NCBI RefSeq assembly: GCF_013385425.1
Contig: NZ_JACAQA010000014.1
Location: 1-61,156, forward strand
Direction: 5' to 3'
Length of the DNA: 61,156 nt
Source of the DNA: Pseudomonas gingeri
GTDB taxonomy: Bacteria; Pseudomonadota; Gammaproteobacteria; Pseudomonadales; Pseudomonadaceae
This document shows, one piece after another, positions 25,183-33,446 of the stretch. A program made the translations under genes and the position numbers. The notes under the pieces are model-generated. The model had not been told where the DNA came from. It worked only from the letters and a program-made list of their open reading frames with translations, and did no database searches. How positions within the stretch are numbered: position 1 is the stretch's first letter; every line of letters begins with the position of its first letter.

Positions 25183-25655
25183 ACAGCCTCCAATTGCGCC
25201 AGCAAGCTGACCATTTCCAGGGCGGAAAGGGCGGCTTCGGCGCCTTTGTTGCCGGCTTTGGTGCCGGAACGTTCGATGGCTTGTTCGATGGAGTCAACGG
25301 TCAGCACGCCGAAGGCCACTGGCACGCCGAATTCCATGGAGACCTGGGCCAGGCCCTTGGTGCATTCGCCGGCCACGTATTCGAAGTGCGGAGTACCGCC
25401 ACGAATGACCGCGCCGAGGGCGATGATCGCCGAGAAGTCGCCTTTCTGGGCGACTTTCTGCGCAACCAGTGGGATTTCGAAGGCACCCGGTGCGCGGATG
25501 ATAGTGATGTCGCTTTCGCTGACACCGTGGCGAACCAGGGCGTCAACGGCGCCGCTCACCAGGCTTTCGACAACGAAGCTGTTGAAGCGGCCGACCACCA
25601 GGGCGTAACGGCCTTTGGGGGCGATGAAGGTACCTTCGATGGTCTTCAGGGTCAT
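25179..25655 (-). CDS. ribH: 6,7-dimethyl-8-ribityllumazine synthase
   Basis: Condenses the pyrimidine from RibD with dihydroxybutanone phosphate from RibBA; the lumazine goes to riboflavin synthase. The 158-residue protein shows RFNSFVVESLVSGAVDAL, VPGAFEIP-like RAPGAFEIPLVAQ, IALGAVIRGGTPHFEYV with the catalytic His, and GVLTVDS. A GC-rich hairpin separates it from ribBA, while it is coupled to nusB downstream. PAO1 calls the equivalent gene ribE. Confidence 0.95.
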   Translation of the reverse strand: MTLKTIEGTFIAPKGRYALVVGRFNSFVVESLVSGAVDALVRHGVSESDITIIRAPGAFEIPLVAQKVAQKGDFSAIIALGAVIRGGTPHFEYVAGECTKGLAQVSMEFGVPVAFGVLTVDSIEQAIERSGTKAGNKGAEAALSALEMVSLLAQLEAV

Positions 25656-25677
25656 TCGACAATTCTCTTAAAGAGCC

Positions 25678-25700
25678 GGGGCGCGCCTAGTACGCGCCCC
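25678..25700 (-). terminator. GC hairpin between ribBA and ribH
   Basis: Arms ggggcgcg (25678-25685) and cgcgcccc (25693-25700) in the 91-bp gap. On the minus strand the hairpin is followed by ggctcttt, a weak T-run, so partial termination or message processing between ribBA and ribH is possible. Confidence 0.5.
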
Positions 25701-25746
25701 TCAGGGATATTTGAACCGCGAATCAAGGGCCGCGAGCAGCCAGTCT

Positions 25747-26838
25747 TTATTCGGAGGGCACGTATTCTACTACTTCCAGGTCGAAACCGGATATCGCATT
25801 AAACTTCATCGGCGCACTCATCAAGCGCATTTTCCGCACGCCCAGGTCCCGCAGGATCTGCGAACCGGCACCGACGATGCTGTAGGTGGTCGGTTTTTTC
25901 GCCGGCACCTGCTCGGCGGTCTCACGGATATGCGCCAGCAGGACGTCGCCATCCAGCGGATGACCGAGCAACAGCACCACACCGCTGCCGGCCTCGGCCA
26001 CCGCGGCCATGGCCGCGCGCAGGCTCCAGCGCCCGGGTTGCTTGACCATCAGCAGGTCGCGCAGCGGGTCCATGTTGTGCACCCGCACCAGGGTCGGCTC
26101 TTCGGCGCAGAAGCTGCCCAGGGTCAGGGCCATGTGCACGTCGCCTTCCACCGAATCACGATAGGTCACCAGGTTGAAATGCCCCAGTTCGCTGTCCAGC
26201 GGCTGCTCGGCAATCCGCTGAACGGTACGTTCGTGGATCATCCGGTAGTGGATCAGGTCGGCAATGGTGCCGATCTTGATGTTGTGTTCGGCGGCGAAGG
26301 TTTCCAGTTCGGCGCGACGGGACATGGTGCCGTCGTCGTTCATCACTTCGCAGATCACGCCACTTGGCTCGAAACCGGCCATGCGCGCCAGGTCGCAGGC
26401 GGCTTCGGTGTGGCCGGCGCGGGCCAGGGTGCCGCCGGGCTGGGCCATCAGCGGGAAGATATGGCCGGGGCTGACGATGTCTTCAGCCTTGGCGTCCTTG
26501 GCCGCGGCCGCTTGCACGGTGCGGGCGCGGTCGGCGGCGGAGATGCCGGTGGTCACCCCTTCGCTGGCTTCGATCGACACGGTGAACTTGGTGCCGAAAC
26601 CGGAACCGTTGCGCGGCGCCATCAGCGGCAGCTTGAGCAGTTCGCAACGCTCGCGGCTCATCGGCATGCAGATCAGGCCACGGGCGTGCTTGGCCATGAA
26701 GTTGATGTGTTCGGCCTTGCAGCATTCGGCGGCCATGATCAGGTCGCCTTCGTTCTCGCGGTCTTCGTCATCCATGAGAATGACCATCTTGCCCTGGCGA
26801 ATGTCTTCGACCAGTTCTTCAATCGTGTTGAGCGCCAC
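25747..26838 (-). CDS. ribBA: RibBA: dihydroxybutanone phosphate synthase with degenerate cyclohydrolase II half
   Basis: Start set at GTG 26838 (MALNTIEELVEDI) with GGAGG upstream. The N-terminal ~200 residues are a complete 3,4-dihydroxy-2-butanone-4-phosphate synthase: ILMDDEDRENEGDLIMAAE, RGLICMPMS, and AGHTEAACDLARMAG. The C-terminal half aligns with GTP cyclohydrolase II, but where RibA has three zinc cysteines this protein reads VRVHNMDPLRDLLMVKQPG, with none. It therefore probably makes only the butanone; the GTP step is supplied by RibA at 21688. This hybrid form is usual in Pseudomonas. No FMN riboswitch lies upstream, since ribE ends 31 bp away. Confidence 0.92.
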   Translation of the reverse strand: MALNTIEELVEDIRQGKMVILMDDEDRENEGDLIMAAECCKAEHINFMAKHARGLICMPMSRERCELLKLPLMAPRNGSGFGTKFTVSIEASEGVTTGISAADRARTVQAAAAKDAKAEDIVSPGHIFPLMAQPGGTLARAGHTEAACDLARMAGFEPSGVICEVMNDDGTMSRRAELETFAAEHNIKIGTIADLIHYRMIHERTVQRIAEQPLDSELGHFNLVTYRDSVEGDVHMALTLGSFCAEEPTLVRVHNMDPLRDLLMVKQPGRWSLRAAMAAVAEAGSGVVLLLGHPLDGDVLLAHIRETAEQVPAKKPTTYSIVGAGSQILRDLGVRKMRLMSAPMKFNAISGFDLEVVEYVPSE

Positions 26839-26869
26839 GCGGCACCCTCCTTCTTTCAAAATTTGAGTG

Positions 26870-27532
26870 TCAGGATTTGAGGTAGCCGTTGGCGGCCAGG
26901 AAACTTTCGGTAATACCGCCGCTCGACGGTTCCGCGGCCTTGTCGCCCAGCAGCAGGCGCTCCAGGTAACGGGCCAGCAGGTCGACTTCGAGGTTGACCT
27001 GACGACCAGGACGGTAGTCGGCCATGATGGTTTCAGCCAGGGTGTGTGGGACGATGGTCAGTTCGAACTCGGCGCCGTTCACGGCGTTGACCGTCAGGCT
27101 GGTGCCGTCGACGGTGATCGAGCCCTTGTGGGCGATGTACTTGGCCAGGTCTTTCGGCGCACGGATACGGAACTGGATGGCCCGGGCGTTTTCTTCACGG
27201 GCGACGACTTCGCCGACACCGTCGACATGGCCGCTGACCAGGTGCCCACCCAGGCGGGTGGTCGGGGTCAGGGCTTTTTCCAGGTTGACCCGGCTGCCGG
27301 CCTTCAATTGGTTGAAGGCGGTGCAGTCCAGGGTTTCACGGCTGACGTCGGCCCAGAAGCCGTCGCCCGGCAGCTCGACGGCGGTCAGGCAGACGCCGTT
27401 GACCGCGATGCTGTCGCCGAGCTTGACGTCGGCCAGGTCCAGCTTGCCGGTTTCCACGTAGACGCGGACGTCGCCGCCCTTGGGGTTCAGGGCACGGATA
27501 CTGCCGATGGATTCGATAATGCCGGTAAACAT
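26870..27532 (-). CDS. ribE: Riboflavin synthase (alpha subunit)
   Basis: Dismutates two lumazines to riboflavin and the RibH substrate. Start set at ATG 27532 (MFTGIIESIGSI) with GAGGAGG upstream. The 220-residue protein has the expected two lumazine-binding repeats, each ending in a GxxxxV-type motif: GDSIAVNGVCLTAVEL in the first and HKGSITVDGTSLTVNAV in the second. It is the ribC/ribE of other naming schemes. It sits 45 bp after ribD. Confidence 0.95.
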   Translation of the reverse strand: MFTGIIESIGSIRALNPKGGDVRVYVETGKLDLADVKLGDSIAVNGVCLTAVELPGDGFWADVSRETLDCTAFNQLKAGSRVNLEKALTPTTRLGGHLVSGHVDGVGEVVAREENARAIQFRIRAPKDLAKYIAHKGSITVDGTSLTVNAVNGAEFELTIVPHTLAETIMADYRPGRQVNLEVDLLARYLERLLLGDKAAEPSSGGITESFLAANGYLKS

Positions 27533-27577
27533 GAAGTCCTCCTCGAGAACAGGCCCGCGCGTGGCGCAAGCCAAAAA

Positions 27578-28717
27578 TTATACGCCGGGTGCGGGATCAG
27601 GTATTGCGGTGACTCGCCAGTCACTACCGATAGCGCGCATTTCGGTGATTTTCAGCCGCGGCGCCTGGTGCATCCGCTCCAGCGGCCAGTCCAACAATGG
27701 GCGCGCCGTGGAGCCGAGAAACTGACCAGCGACAAACAATTGGTATTCGTCCACCAGGCCTTGCCGGGCAAAGGCGCCCGCCAGACGTGGGCCGGCTTCC
27801 ACCAGCACTTCGTTGATGCCACGGGCGGCCAGTTCCGTCAGCAACCGGCGCAGGTCGACATGACCTTCGGCGCCGGGGACTTCCAGCAATTCATGGCCCA
27901 GGGCTTGATAGCGTTCGGCGGCGCCCGGAACGCAGGTCACCACCAAGGCAGGACCTGCCGTGAAGAACGGGGCATCCAGCGGCACCCGCAGGCGACCGTC
28001 GATCAACACCCGCAGGGGTGGACGGCGTTCGGCCAGGGCGGTCAGTTCGGGATCGAGGCCCAGCTCGGCGGGGCGTACGGTCATCCGCGCATTGTCCGCC
28101 AGCACGCTGTCGGCGCCGGTCAGCACCACGCTGGCCTGGGCCCGCAGGCGCTGCACGGCGGAACGCGCCTCGGGGCCGGTGATCCACTGGCTTTCGCCGC
28201 TGGCCATGGCGGTGCGACCGTCCAGGCTCATCGCCAACTTGACCCGCACAAACGGCACGCCGTGTTCCATGCGCTTGAGAAAACCCTGGTTCAGCGCCCG
28301 CGCTTCACCTTCCAGCACACCGCTGTGTACGGCGATGCCGGCATCGGCCAGGCGCTTGAGGCCGCGACCGGCAACTTCCGGATTGGGGTCCTGCATGGCC
28401 GCGACCACCCGCCCCACGCCGGCCTTGACCAGCGCATCGGCACACGGCGGTGTACGGCCGAAGTGGCTGCACGGCTCCAGGGTCACGTAGGCCGTGGCCC
28501 CGCGAGCGTTTTCGCCCGCCTCGCGCAAGGCATGCACCTCGGCATGGGGTTCGCCGGCGCGCACGTGCCAGCCTTCGCCGACCACCACGCCCGCCTGCAC
28601 GATCACACAGCCGACCCGTGGGTTCGGGTGCGTCGAGTAGCGGCCCTTGCGGGCCAGCTCCAGGGCACGGGCCATGTAGTGGGCGTCGAGGACGGCCTGC
28701 TCGGTGGAAAGGCTCAT
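27578..28717 (-). CDS. ribD: Bifunctional pyrimidine deaminase/reductase RibD
   Basis: Carries out the deamination and side-chain reduction steps after GTP cyclohydrolase II. The 379-residue protein has an N-terminal zinc deaminase (GEPHAEVHALREAG and YVTLEPCSHFGRTPPCADAL) and a C-terminal NADPH reductase (VRVKLAMSLDGRTAMASGESQWITG). Its start overlaps the nrdR stop by four bases, so the operon runs nrdR-ribD-ribE-ribBA-ribH-nusB-thiL-pgpA. Confidence 0.95.
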   Translation of the reverse strand: MSLSTEQAVLDAHYMARALELARKGRYSTHPNPRVGCVIVQAGVVVGEGWHVRAGEPHAEVHALREAGENARGATAYVTLEPCSHFGRTPPCADALVKAGVGRVVAAMQDPNPEVAGRGLKRLADAGIAVHSGVLEGEARALNQGFLKRMEHGVPFVRVKLAMSLDGRTAMASGESQWITGPEARSAVQRLRAQASVVLTGADSVLADNARMTVRPAELGLDPELTALAERRPPLRVLIDGRLRVPLDAPFFTAGPALVVTCVPGAAERYQALGHELLEVPGAEGHVDLRRLLTELAARGINEVLVEAGPRLAGAFARQGLVDEYQLFVAGQFLGSTARPLLDWPLERMHQAPRLKITEMRAIGSDWRVTAIPDPAPGV

Positions 28718-29178
28718 TCTTTGGCGGGCTCGCGGGCAAGGCGGTCGATCTCTTCGCGGAACTCGTTGAGGTCCTGGAAGCGGCGATAGACCGAAGCGAA
28801 ACGGATATAGGCGACTTCATCGAGTTTCTGCAACTCGGTCATCACCAGTTCACCGACGACCAGCGACTTGACCTCGCGCTCGCCGGTGGCCCGCAGCTTG
28901 TGCTTGATGTGCACCAGTGCGGCCTCCAGGCGTTCGACACTGACCGGGCGCTTTTCCAGCGCGCGCTGCATGCCCGCGCGGAGTTTTTCTTCGTCGAAGG
29001 GTTGGCGGCTGCCGTCCTGTTTGATCAGGCGTGGCAGGACCAGTTCGGCGGTCTCGAAGGTGGTAAAACGTTCACCGCAGGCCAGGCATTCGCGCCGGCG
29101 GCGCACCTGCTCGCCCTCGGCGACCAGACGCGAGTCGATGACTTTGGTGTCGTTGGCACCGCAGAAGGGACAGTGCAT
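28714..29178 (-). CDS. nrdR: Transcriptional repressor NrdR
   Basis: ATP/dATP-sensing repressor of ribonucleotide reductase genes. Start set at ATG 29178 (MHCPFCGANDTKVIDSR), the conserved N-terminus; upstream frame residues are not NrdR-like. The 154-residue protein has the zinc ribbon CPFC...CLAC and an ATP-cone domain (VLPRLIKQDGSRQPFDEEKL ... YIRFASVYRRF). It is the first gene of the riboflavin operon. Confidence 0.95.
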   Translation of the reverse strand: MHCPFCGANDTKVIDSRLVAEGEQVRRRRECLACGERFTTFETAELVLPRLIKQDGSRQPFDEEKLRAGMQRALEKRPVSVERLEAALVHIKHKLRATGEREVKSLVVGELVMTELQKLDEVAYIRFASVYRRFQDLNEFREEIDRLAREPAKE

Positions 29179-29319
29179 GGTGGCAGGCAACAAAAAATGG
29201 GAGGGCCATGGTAGCGCATCCCCGTGGCAAGACAAGCCATAGGGTTTGCGGTATACAGTCGCCCGACTACCTTTTATCCATAGAGATGCACCGGATTTCG
29301 TCTTGCGTTGGAGCCGTTC

Positions 29320-29778
29320 ATGTCAGTACGACCGCTTGTTTTGCTCAGTCTCGCCGGCCTCCTGGCCGCTTGCGGCAGCCCGCCGCCCAAGCCTGCTCCG
29401 GTGGCACCGGCCCAACAGCAGGCGAGCAAACCGGTCAGTCCCTATGAAGAGCTCGGGCCCTTGCCCGCTTTTCAGCGTGAATTGAGCGGCACCTTGCAGG
29501 GCGTGCCCAAGGGCGCGGAGGTGGAACTGGCGCTGTTGGTGATCGACGAACGCGGTCGTCCGCAGCAATTGCTGGCCAGCAGCAAGATCAACGGCACCGG
29601 CCAGATCCTGCCGTTTCGCCTGCGCTTCAACCCGGAAGTGTTCCCGGTGGGCAGCCGCGTGGAATTGCGCGGGCGGGCCAGCCTGTCCGGGCAATTGATC
29701 CTGCATCTGCCATCGCGAAGTATCACCGAACCGACCACCCAGGCCCTGGGCCAGTTGCAATTTTTTACCGCGCCATGA
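29320..29778 (+). CDS. YbaY-family lipoprotein
   Basis: Start set at ATG 29320 with GGAG six bases upstream. The 152-residue precursor has a lipobox (LAGLLAACGS) and, after a Pro-rich linker, a YbaY-type beta domain (LSGTLQGVPKGAEVELALLVID ... PFRLRFNPEVFPVGSRVELRGRASLSGQLI). Envelope location is expected; the function of this family is not settled. It overlaps the next gene by four bases. Confidence 0.8.
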   Translation: MSVRPLVLLSLAGLLAACGSPPPKPAPVAPAQQQASKPVSPYEELGPLPAFQRELSGTLQGVPKGAEVELALLVIDERGRPQQLLASSKINGTGQILPFRLRFNPEVFPVGSRVELRGRASLSGQLILHLPSRSITEPTTQALGQLQFFTAP

Positions 29779-30461
29779 GTGCACCGCCAAGCCTGCAACA
29801 CTCCTTGAGCGAGTTGCTGGGCGATGCGCAATTGGTGGCCTGTGAGTTGCCAGGGACCGCATTGCAGTTGTGGCTGATCGACGCGCACAACATGGATCGC
29901 GCTTTTACCCCCGAGGAAACCCGGCGAATCCTCCATGAGCCGCCCTACTGGAGCTTCTGCTGGGCGAGCGGCCTGGCCATGGCCCGCTACCTGGCTGAAA
30001 ACCCCCACTGGGTGGCGGGCAAGCGGGTGCTGGATTTCGGCGCCGGCTCCGGCGTGGCGGCAATTGCCGCAGCCCGGGCCGGGGCAATCGAAGTGGTGGC
30101 TTGCGACCTCGACCCGCTGGCCCTCGCGGCCTGCCGGGCGAATGCCACGCTCAACGGCGTGGAGCTGAGCTACAGCGAGGACTTCTTTGCCGAGAGCGAT
30201 CGCTTCGACCTGATCCTGGTGGCGGATGTGCTCTATGACCGGGAAAACCTGCCGTTGCTCGATCAGTTTCTCAGTCGCGGCCAGGAGGCCTTGGTGGCCG
30301 ATTCACGGGTACGGGATTTCCGTCATCCGCTGTATCGCCGCCTGGAAATGCTCGAAGCCTTCACCCTGCCGGACCTGGCGGAGCCGGAAGAGTTTCGCCA
30401 TGTCAGCCTTTACCATGCTCAGCGTCAGCCTGCTTCCGGCCATCGGGCCCAGGCTTTATAG
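29775..30461 (+). CDS. Class I SAM methyltransferase, ETFB-lysine/PrmA-like
   Basis: A 228-residue methyltransferase with motif I VLDFGAGSGVAAIAAARAG and post-I VACDLDPLALAACRAN, then DLILVADVLYD. The segment PPYWSFCWASGLAMARYL before motif I resembles the protein lysine methyltransferase group that modifies ETF beta subunit or ribosomal L11, rather than small-molecule enzymes. The start overlaps the lipoprotein stop (ATGA). The substrate is inferred only from this resemblance. Confidence 0.75.
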   Translation: MSAPPSLQHSLSELLGDAQLVACELPGTALQLWLIDAHNMDRAFTPEETRRILHEPPYWSFCWASGLAMARYLAENPHWVAGKRVLDFGAGSGVAAIAAARAGAIEVVACDLDPLALAACRANATLNGVELSYSEDFFAESDRFDLILVADVLYDRENLPLLDQFLSRGQEALVADSRVRDFRHPLYRRLEMLEAFTLPDLAEPEEFRHVSLYHAQRQPASGHRAQAL

Positions 30462-30491
30462 TGGCTCCATTCCCCGTTTTCCGAGATTCCG

Positions 30492-31364
30492 ATGACTCAG
30501 CCCTCCCCCTACATTTTCGACGCCACCACCGCTGACTTCGACCAGTCGGTAATCGAGAACTCGTTCCACAAGCCGGTGCTGGTGGACTTCTGGGCCGAGT
30601 GGTGCGCCCCCTGCAAGGCCCTGATGCCGATGCTGCAACAGATTGCCGAGAGCTATCAGGGCGAACTGCTGCTGGCCAAGGTTGATTGCGATGCCGAGCA
30701 GGACATCGTCGCCCGCTTCGGCATTCGCAGCCTGCCCACCGTGGTGCTGTTCAAGGACGGCCAGCCGGTGGACGGTTTTGCGGGTGCCCAGCCGGAATCG
30801 GCGGTGCGCAAACTGCTTGAACCCCATGTGCAGATGCCACCGCCGGCGGAGGCCGATCCTCTTGAACAGGCCGAGGCGCTGTTTGCCGACGGTCGGATCG
30901 GCGATGCCGAAGCTGTGCTCAAGGAACTGCTGGGTGAAGACAACAGCAACGCCAAGGCGCTGATCCTTTATGGCCGTTGCCTGGCCGAGCGCGGTGAGTT
31001 GGGTGAAGCCCAGGCAGTGCTGGACGCAGTGAAGAGCGACGAGCACAAGGCCGCGCTGGCCGGGGCCAAGGCGCAGTTGACGTTCTTGCGTCAGGCGGCT
31101 GACCTGCCGGAGGTCGCTGACTTGAAAGCGCGCCTGGCGCAAAACCCACAGGATGACGAAGCGGCTTATCAGTTGGCGGTACAACAACTGTCGCGCCAGC
31201 AGTACGAAGCGGCACTGGAGGGTTTGCTCAAGCTGTTTACCCGTAATCGCGGCTACAGCGAAGGCCTGCCGCACAAGACCTTGTTGCAGGTGTTCGACCT
31301 GCTGGGCAACGACCATCCGTTGGTGACCACCTACCGTCGCCGGCTGTTTGCTGCGTTGTACTGA
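30492..31364 (+). CDS. cnoX: Chaperedoxin CnoX/YbbN (thioredoxin-TPR protein)
   Basis: A 290-residue protein with an N-terminal thioredoxin domain (about residues 10-110) and C-terminal TPR-like helices that in E. coli hold substrates for GroEL. The active site reads WAEWCAPCKALMP, a full CxxC. E. coli CnoX has a SxxC form without redox activity, so the Pseudomonas protein may also reduce disulfides. Cytoplasmic, part of the oxidative stress response in known members. Confidence 0.88.
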   Translation: MTQPSPYIFDATTADFDQSVIENSFHKPVLVDFWAEWCAPCKALMPMLQQIAESYQGELLLAKVDCDAEQDIVARFGIRSLPTVVLFKDGQPVDGFAGAQPESAVRKLLEPHVQMPPPAEADPLEQAEALFADGRIGDAEAVLKELLGEDNSNAKALILYGRCLAERGELGEAQAVLDAVKSDEHKAALAGAKAQLTFLRQAADLPEVADLKARLAQNPQDDEAAYQLAVQQLSRQQYEAALEGLLKLFTRNRGYSEGLPHKTLLQVFDLLGNDHPLVTTYRRRLFAALY

Positions 31365-31367
31365 CCT

Positions 31368-31443
31368 TGTGGGGAGCTGGCTTTGTCTGTGAAGAGGCCC
31401 TTGAGGCCGTCAACAGCTTCGCGGGCAAGCTCCGCTCCCACAC
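31368..31443. repeat. REP pair (REPIN-like)
   Basis: Two inverted REP arms, tgtggggagctggctt at the left and cttcgcgggcaagctccgctcccaca at the right, in the gap between cnoX and a convergent gene. The left arm is degenerate. Confidence 0.7.
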
Positions 31444-31461
31444 TCAAAGACTGTTCCGCCC

Positions 31462-31812
31462 TCAGACCTCAGCCCAGCTGTAAAGCGGCGAATCCGTTCC
31501 GCTCAGCACCTTGACCTCGCTGCAATGACGCAAGCGCACCAACAGGCGCTTGGCCGCCGCCGTGCTCCCCGCCAACGCTTCCAACTGCCCGAGCAACTGC
31601 GGCCCGTCGATCTGCCCGGCCTGGCGCACCAGGTCCCTGGCCGTCTGCCACAGCGCGTCGTCCTGGCTCACCGGCCTTGCCGCTACCGTAGCGCCCGCCT
31701 CGGCCGGCACCGTCACCTGCAACTGCGCCCCCAAGCGCGCCCAGTCGCTCTCATCCAGCTCCAACGTCAAATCCACCGGCCATTGGCCAATGGTGCCTCG
31801 AATTCGCACCAT
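31462..31812 (-). CDS. Hypothetical protein, 116 aa
   Basis: Start set at ATG 31812 (MVRIRGTIGQWPVDLTLEL) with AGGTGA upstream; the frame continues upstream but without a good site. A small soluble protein with a beta-rich start and a helical C-terminus. It occupies the same place as a hypothetical gene next to the zinc operon in P. aeruginosa (PA4062 by order). No function recognised. Confidence 0.65.
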   Translation of the reverse strand: MVRIRGTIGQWPVDLTLELDESDWARLGAQLQVTVPAEAGATVAARPVSQDDALWQTARDLVRQAGQIDGPQLLGQLEALAGSTAAAKRLLVRLRHCSEVKVLSGTDSPLYSWAEV

Positions 31813-31893
31813 GATGCTCACCTCGCGATTGCAGGCACCCATGCTCCCACGCGCCACCCGAGACGCCAAGTCAGTGGCCGAACAAGCCATAAA

Positions 31894-31915
31894 TTGTTAT
31901 AAGATCACATAACAA
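31894..31915. promoter_or_regulatory. Zur-like inverted repeat upstream of zinc operon
   Basis: Perfect arms ttgttat (31894-31900) and ataacaa (31909-31915) with an eight-base spacer, 33 bp before the DUF2796 start. The TGTTAT/ATAACA halves match Zur half-sites, but the classical site has a shorter spacer. The equivalent P. aeruginosa operon is reported to be induced by zinc shortage. Confidence 0.5.
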
Positions 31916-31947
31916 AACACCCTTATTGCCGTTCCTGGAGAAACGCC

Positions 31948-32559
31948 ATGCGCCACCTGCTGCTCGCCCTGCCTTTTGCCCTGCTCCCGCTGGTTGCCGC
32001 CCAGGCCCATGAAGCCCACGAACATGGCAGCCTCGGCGCCCACGAGCACGGCGTTGGCCGGCTGAACGCCGCGCTGGACGGCCAGACCCTGGAACTCGAA
32101 CTGCAAAGCCCGGCGATGAACCTGGTGGGCTTCGAACACCCGGCCACCAGCGACGCCGACAAGGCCAAGGTCGCCGCCGTACGCGCGCTGCTGGACAAGC
32201 CGCTGGAGCTGTTCAACCTGCCGAAAGGCGCCGGTTGCGTAGTGGCCAACCAGGAACTGGAAAGCCCGCTGTTCGGCGATCCGGCGCCTGAAGAGGCCGA
32301 TGACGATGATGACGACGATCACGCTCCGGAGGCCGCCGCCGGCACCCAACCCGCCGTGGCCGAGCATCATCACGATCACAGCGAGATCCACGCCCACTAC
32401 CAGTTCACCTGCACCACCCCGGCCGCGCTGAAGACCCTGGACCTGGGCCAGGTGTTCAAGACGTTCCCGGCTACCCACAAGATCCAGGTGCAGTTGATTT
32501 CCGGCAGTGGTCAACAAGGGGTTGACGTCACGCCTGAGGCTGCCACCCTGAAGTTCTGA
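31948..32559 (+). CDS. DUF2796 His-rich periplasmic protein (zinc-linked)
   Basis: A 203-residue secreted protein with signal peptide (MRHLLLALPFALLPLVAAQA) and many potential metal ligands: HEAHEHGSLGAHEHG at the mature N-terminus and a mid-protein stretch of seven Asp followed later by EHHHDHSEIHAHY. Family DUF2796; the P. aeruginosa orthologue (PA4063 by order) is part of the zinc-starvation response. It likely binds zinc in the periplasm for the ABC complex that follows. A REPIN lies between it and the ATPase gene. Confidence 0.85.
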   Translation: MRHLLLALPFALLPLVAAQAHEAHEHGSLGAHEHGVGRLNAALDGQTLELELQSPAMNLVGFEHPATSDADKAKVAAVRALLDKPLELFNLPKGAGCVVANQELESPLFGDPAPEEADDDDDDDHAPEAAAGTQPAVAEHHHDHSEIHAHYQFTCTTPAALKTLDLGQVFKTFPATHKIQVQLISGSGQQGVDVTPEAATLKF

Positions 32560-32595
32560 TCGACCTCAATCCTTGTTGAAATGGGCTTATGTTCA

Positions 32596-32684
32596 TGTGG
32601 GAGCGGAGCTTGCCCGCGAAGAGTACAACGCAGTGTGTCTGGAACACCGCGTCGTCTCTTTCGCGGGCAAGCTCCGCTCCCACA
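32596..32684. repeat. REPIN inside the zinc operon, 25-bp perfect arms
   Basis: Arms tgtgggagcggagcttgcccgcgaa (32596-32620) and its exact complement (32660-32684). It lies between the DUF2796 gene and the ABC ATPase gene, so it will form a long hairpin in the shared message. Confidence 0.85.
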
Positions 32685-32734
32685 CAGATAGGCACCCACT
32701 CCACAACGGGCACACCACCTGTGAATCGGCCTTT

Positions 32735-33445
32735 ATGACCCAAGCACTTATCGAACTGTCCGACCTGGGCTTCAACTGGCCCGGTCATCCGCAGTTGCTG
32801 GACATCCCGGCGTTCCGCCTGGAACCGGGCGAAACGCTGTTCCTCAAAGGCCCCAGCGGCAGCGGCAAGACCACCTTGCTCGGCCTGCTCGGCGGCGTGC
32901 AGAAACCCAGCCGCGGCAGCATCCGCCTGCTCGGCCAGGAACTCACCGAACTGGGCGCCGGTGCCCGCGACCGTTTTCGCGTCGATCACACCGGTTATAT
33001 TTTCCAGCAGTTCAACCTGTTGCCGTTCCTCTCGGTACGCGAGAACGTCGAGCTGCCTTGCCACTTTTCCAAATTGCGCGCCCGCCGCGCAATCCAGCGC
33101 CACGGCAGTGCCGACCAGGCCGCCGCGACCCTGCTCGCCCACCTCGGCCTGAGCGATCCGGCCCTGCTGGAACGGCGCGCCGACTCGCTGTCCATCGGCC
33201 AGCAGCAACGGGTCGCCGCCGCCCGCGCGCTGATCGGCCAACCCGAACTGGTGATCGCCGACGAACCGACTTCAGCGCTGGACTACGATGCCCGCGAAGC
33301 CTTTATCCGACTGCTGTTCGCCGAATGCCGCGAAGCCGGTTCCAGCCTGCTGTTCGTCAGCCATGACCAGAGCCTGGCGCCGCTGTTCGATCGTCACCTG
33401 TCGCTGTCCGAATTGAATCGCGCGGCCACGCCCGCGGAGGTCTGA
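32735..33445 (+). CDS. ABC transporter ATP-binding protein (MacB/LolD type)
   Basis: Start set at ATG 32735 (MTQALIELSDLGFNW); the frame upstream runs through the REPIN and is not protein-like. The 236-residue ATPase shows Walker A GPSGSGKTT, Q-loop YIFQQFN, signature LSIGQQQRVAAARAL, Walker B LVIADEPTSALD and the switch His in VSHD. It pairs with the FtsX-type permease one base downstream. The context suggests a zinc-responsive envelope function, not classical import. Confidence 0.88.
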   Translation: MTQALIELSDLGFNWPGHPQLLDIPAFRLEPGETLFLKGPSGSGKTTLLGLLGGVQKPSRGSIRLLGQELTELGAGARDRFRVDHTGYIFQQFNLLPFLSVRENVELPCHFSKLRARRAIQRHGSADQAAATLLAHLGLSDPALLERRADSLSIGQQQRVAAARALIGQPELVIADEPTSALDYDAREAFIRLLFAECREAGSSLLFVSHDQSLAPLFDRHLSLSELNRAATPAEV

Positions 33446-33446
33446 G

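Noticed and set aside
26839..26869. FMN riboswitch before ribBA
   Set aside because: Only 31 bp separate ribE and ribBA, too short for the roughly 140-nt riboswitch, and none was seen elsewhere in the cluster.
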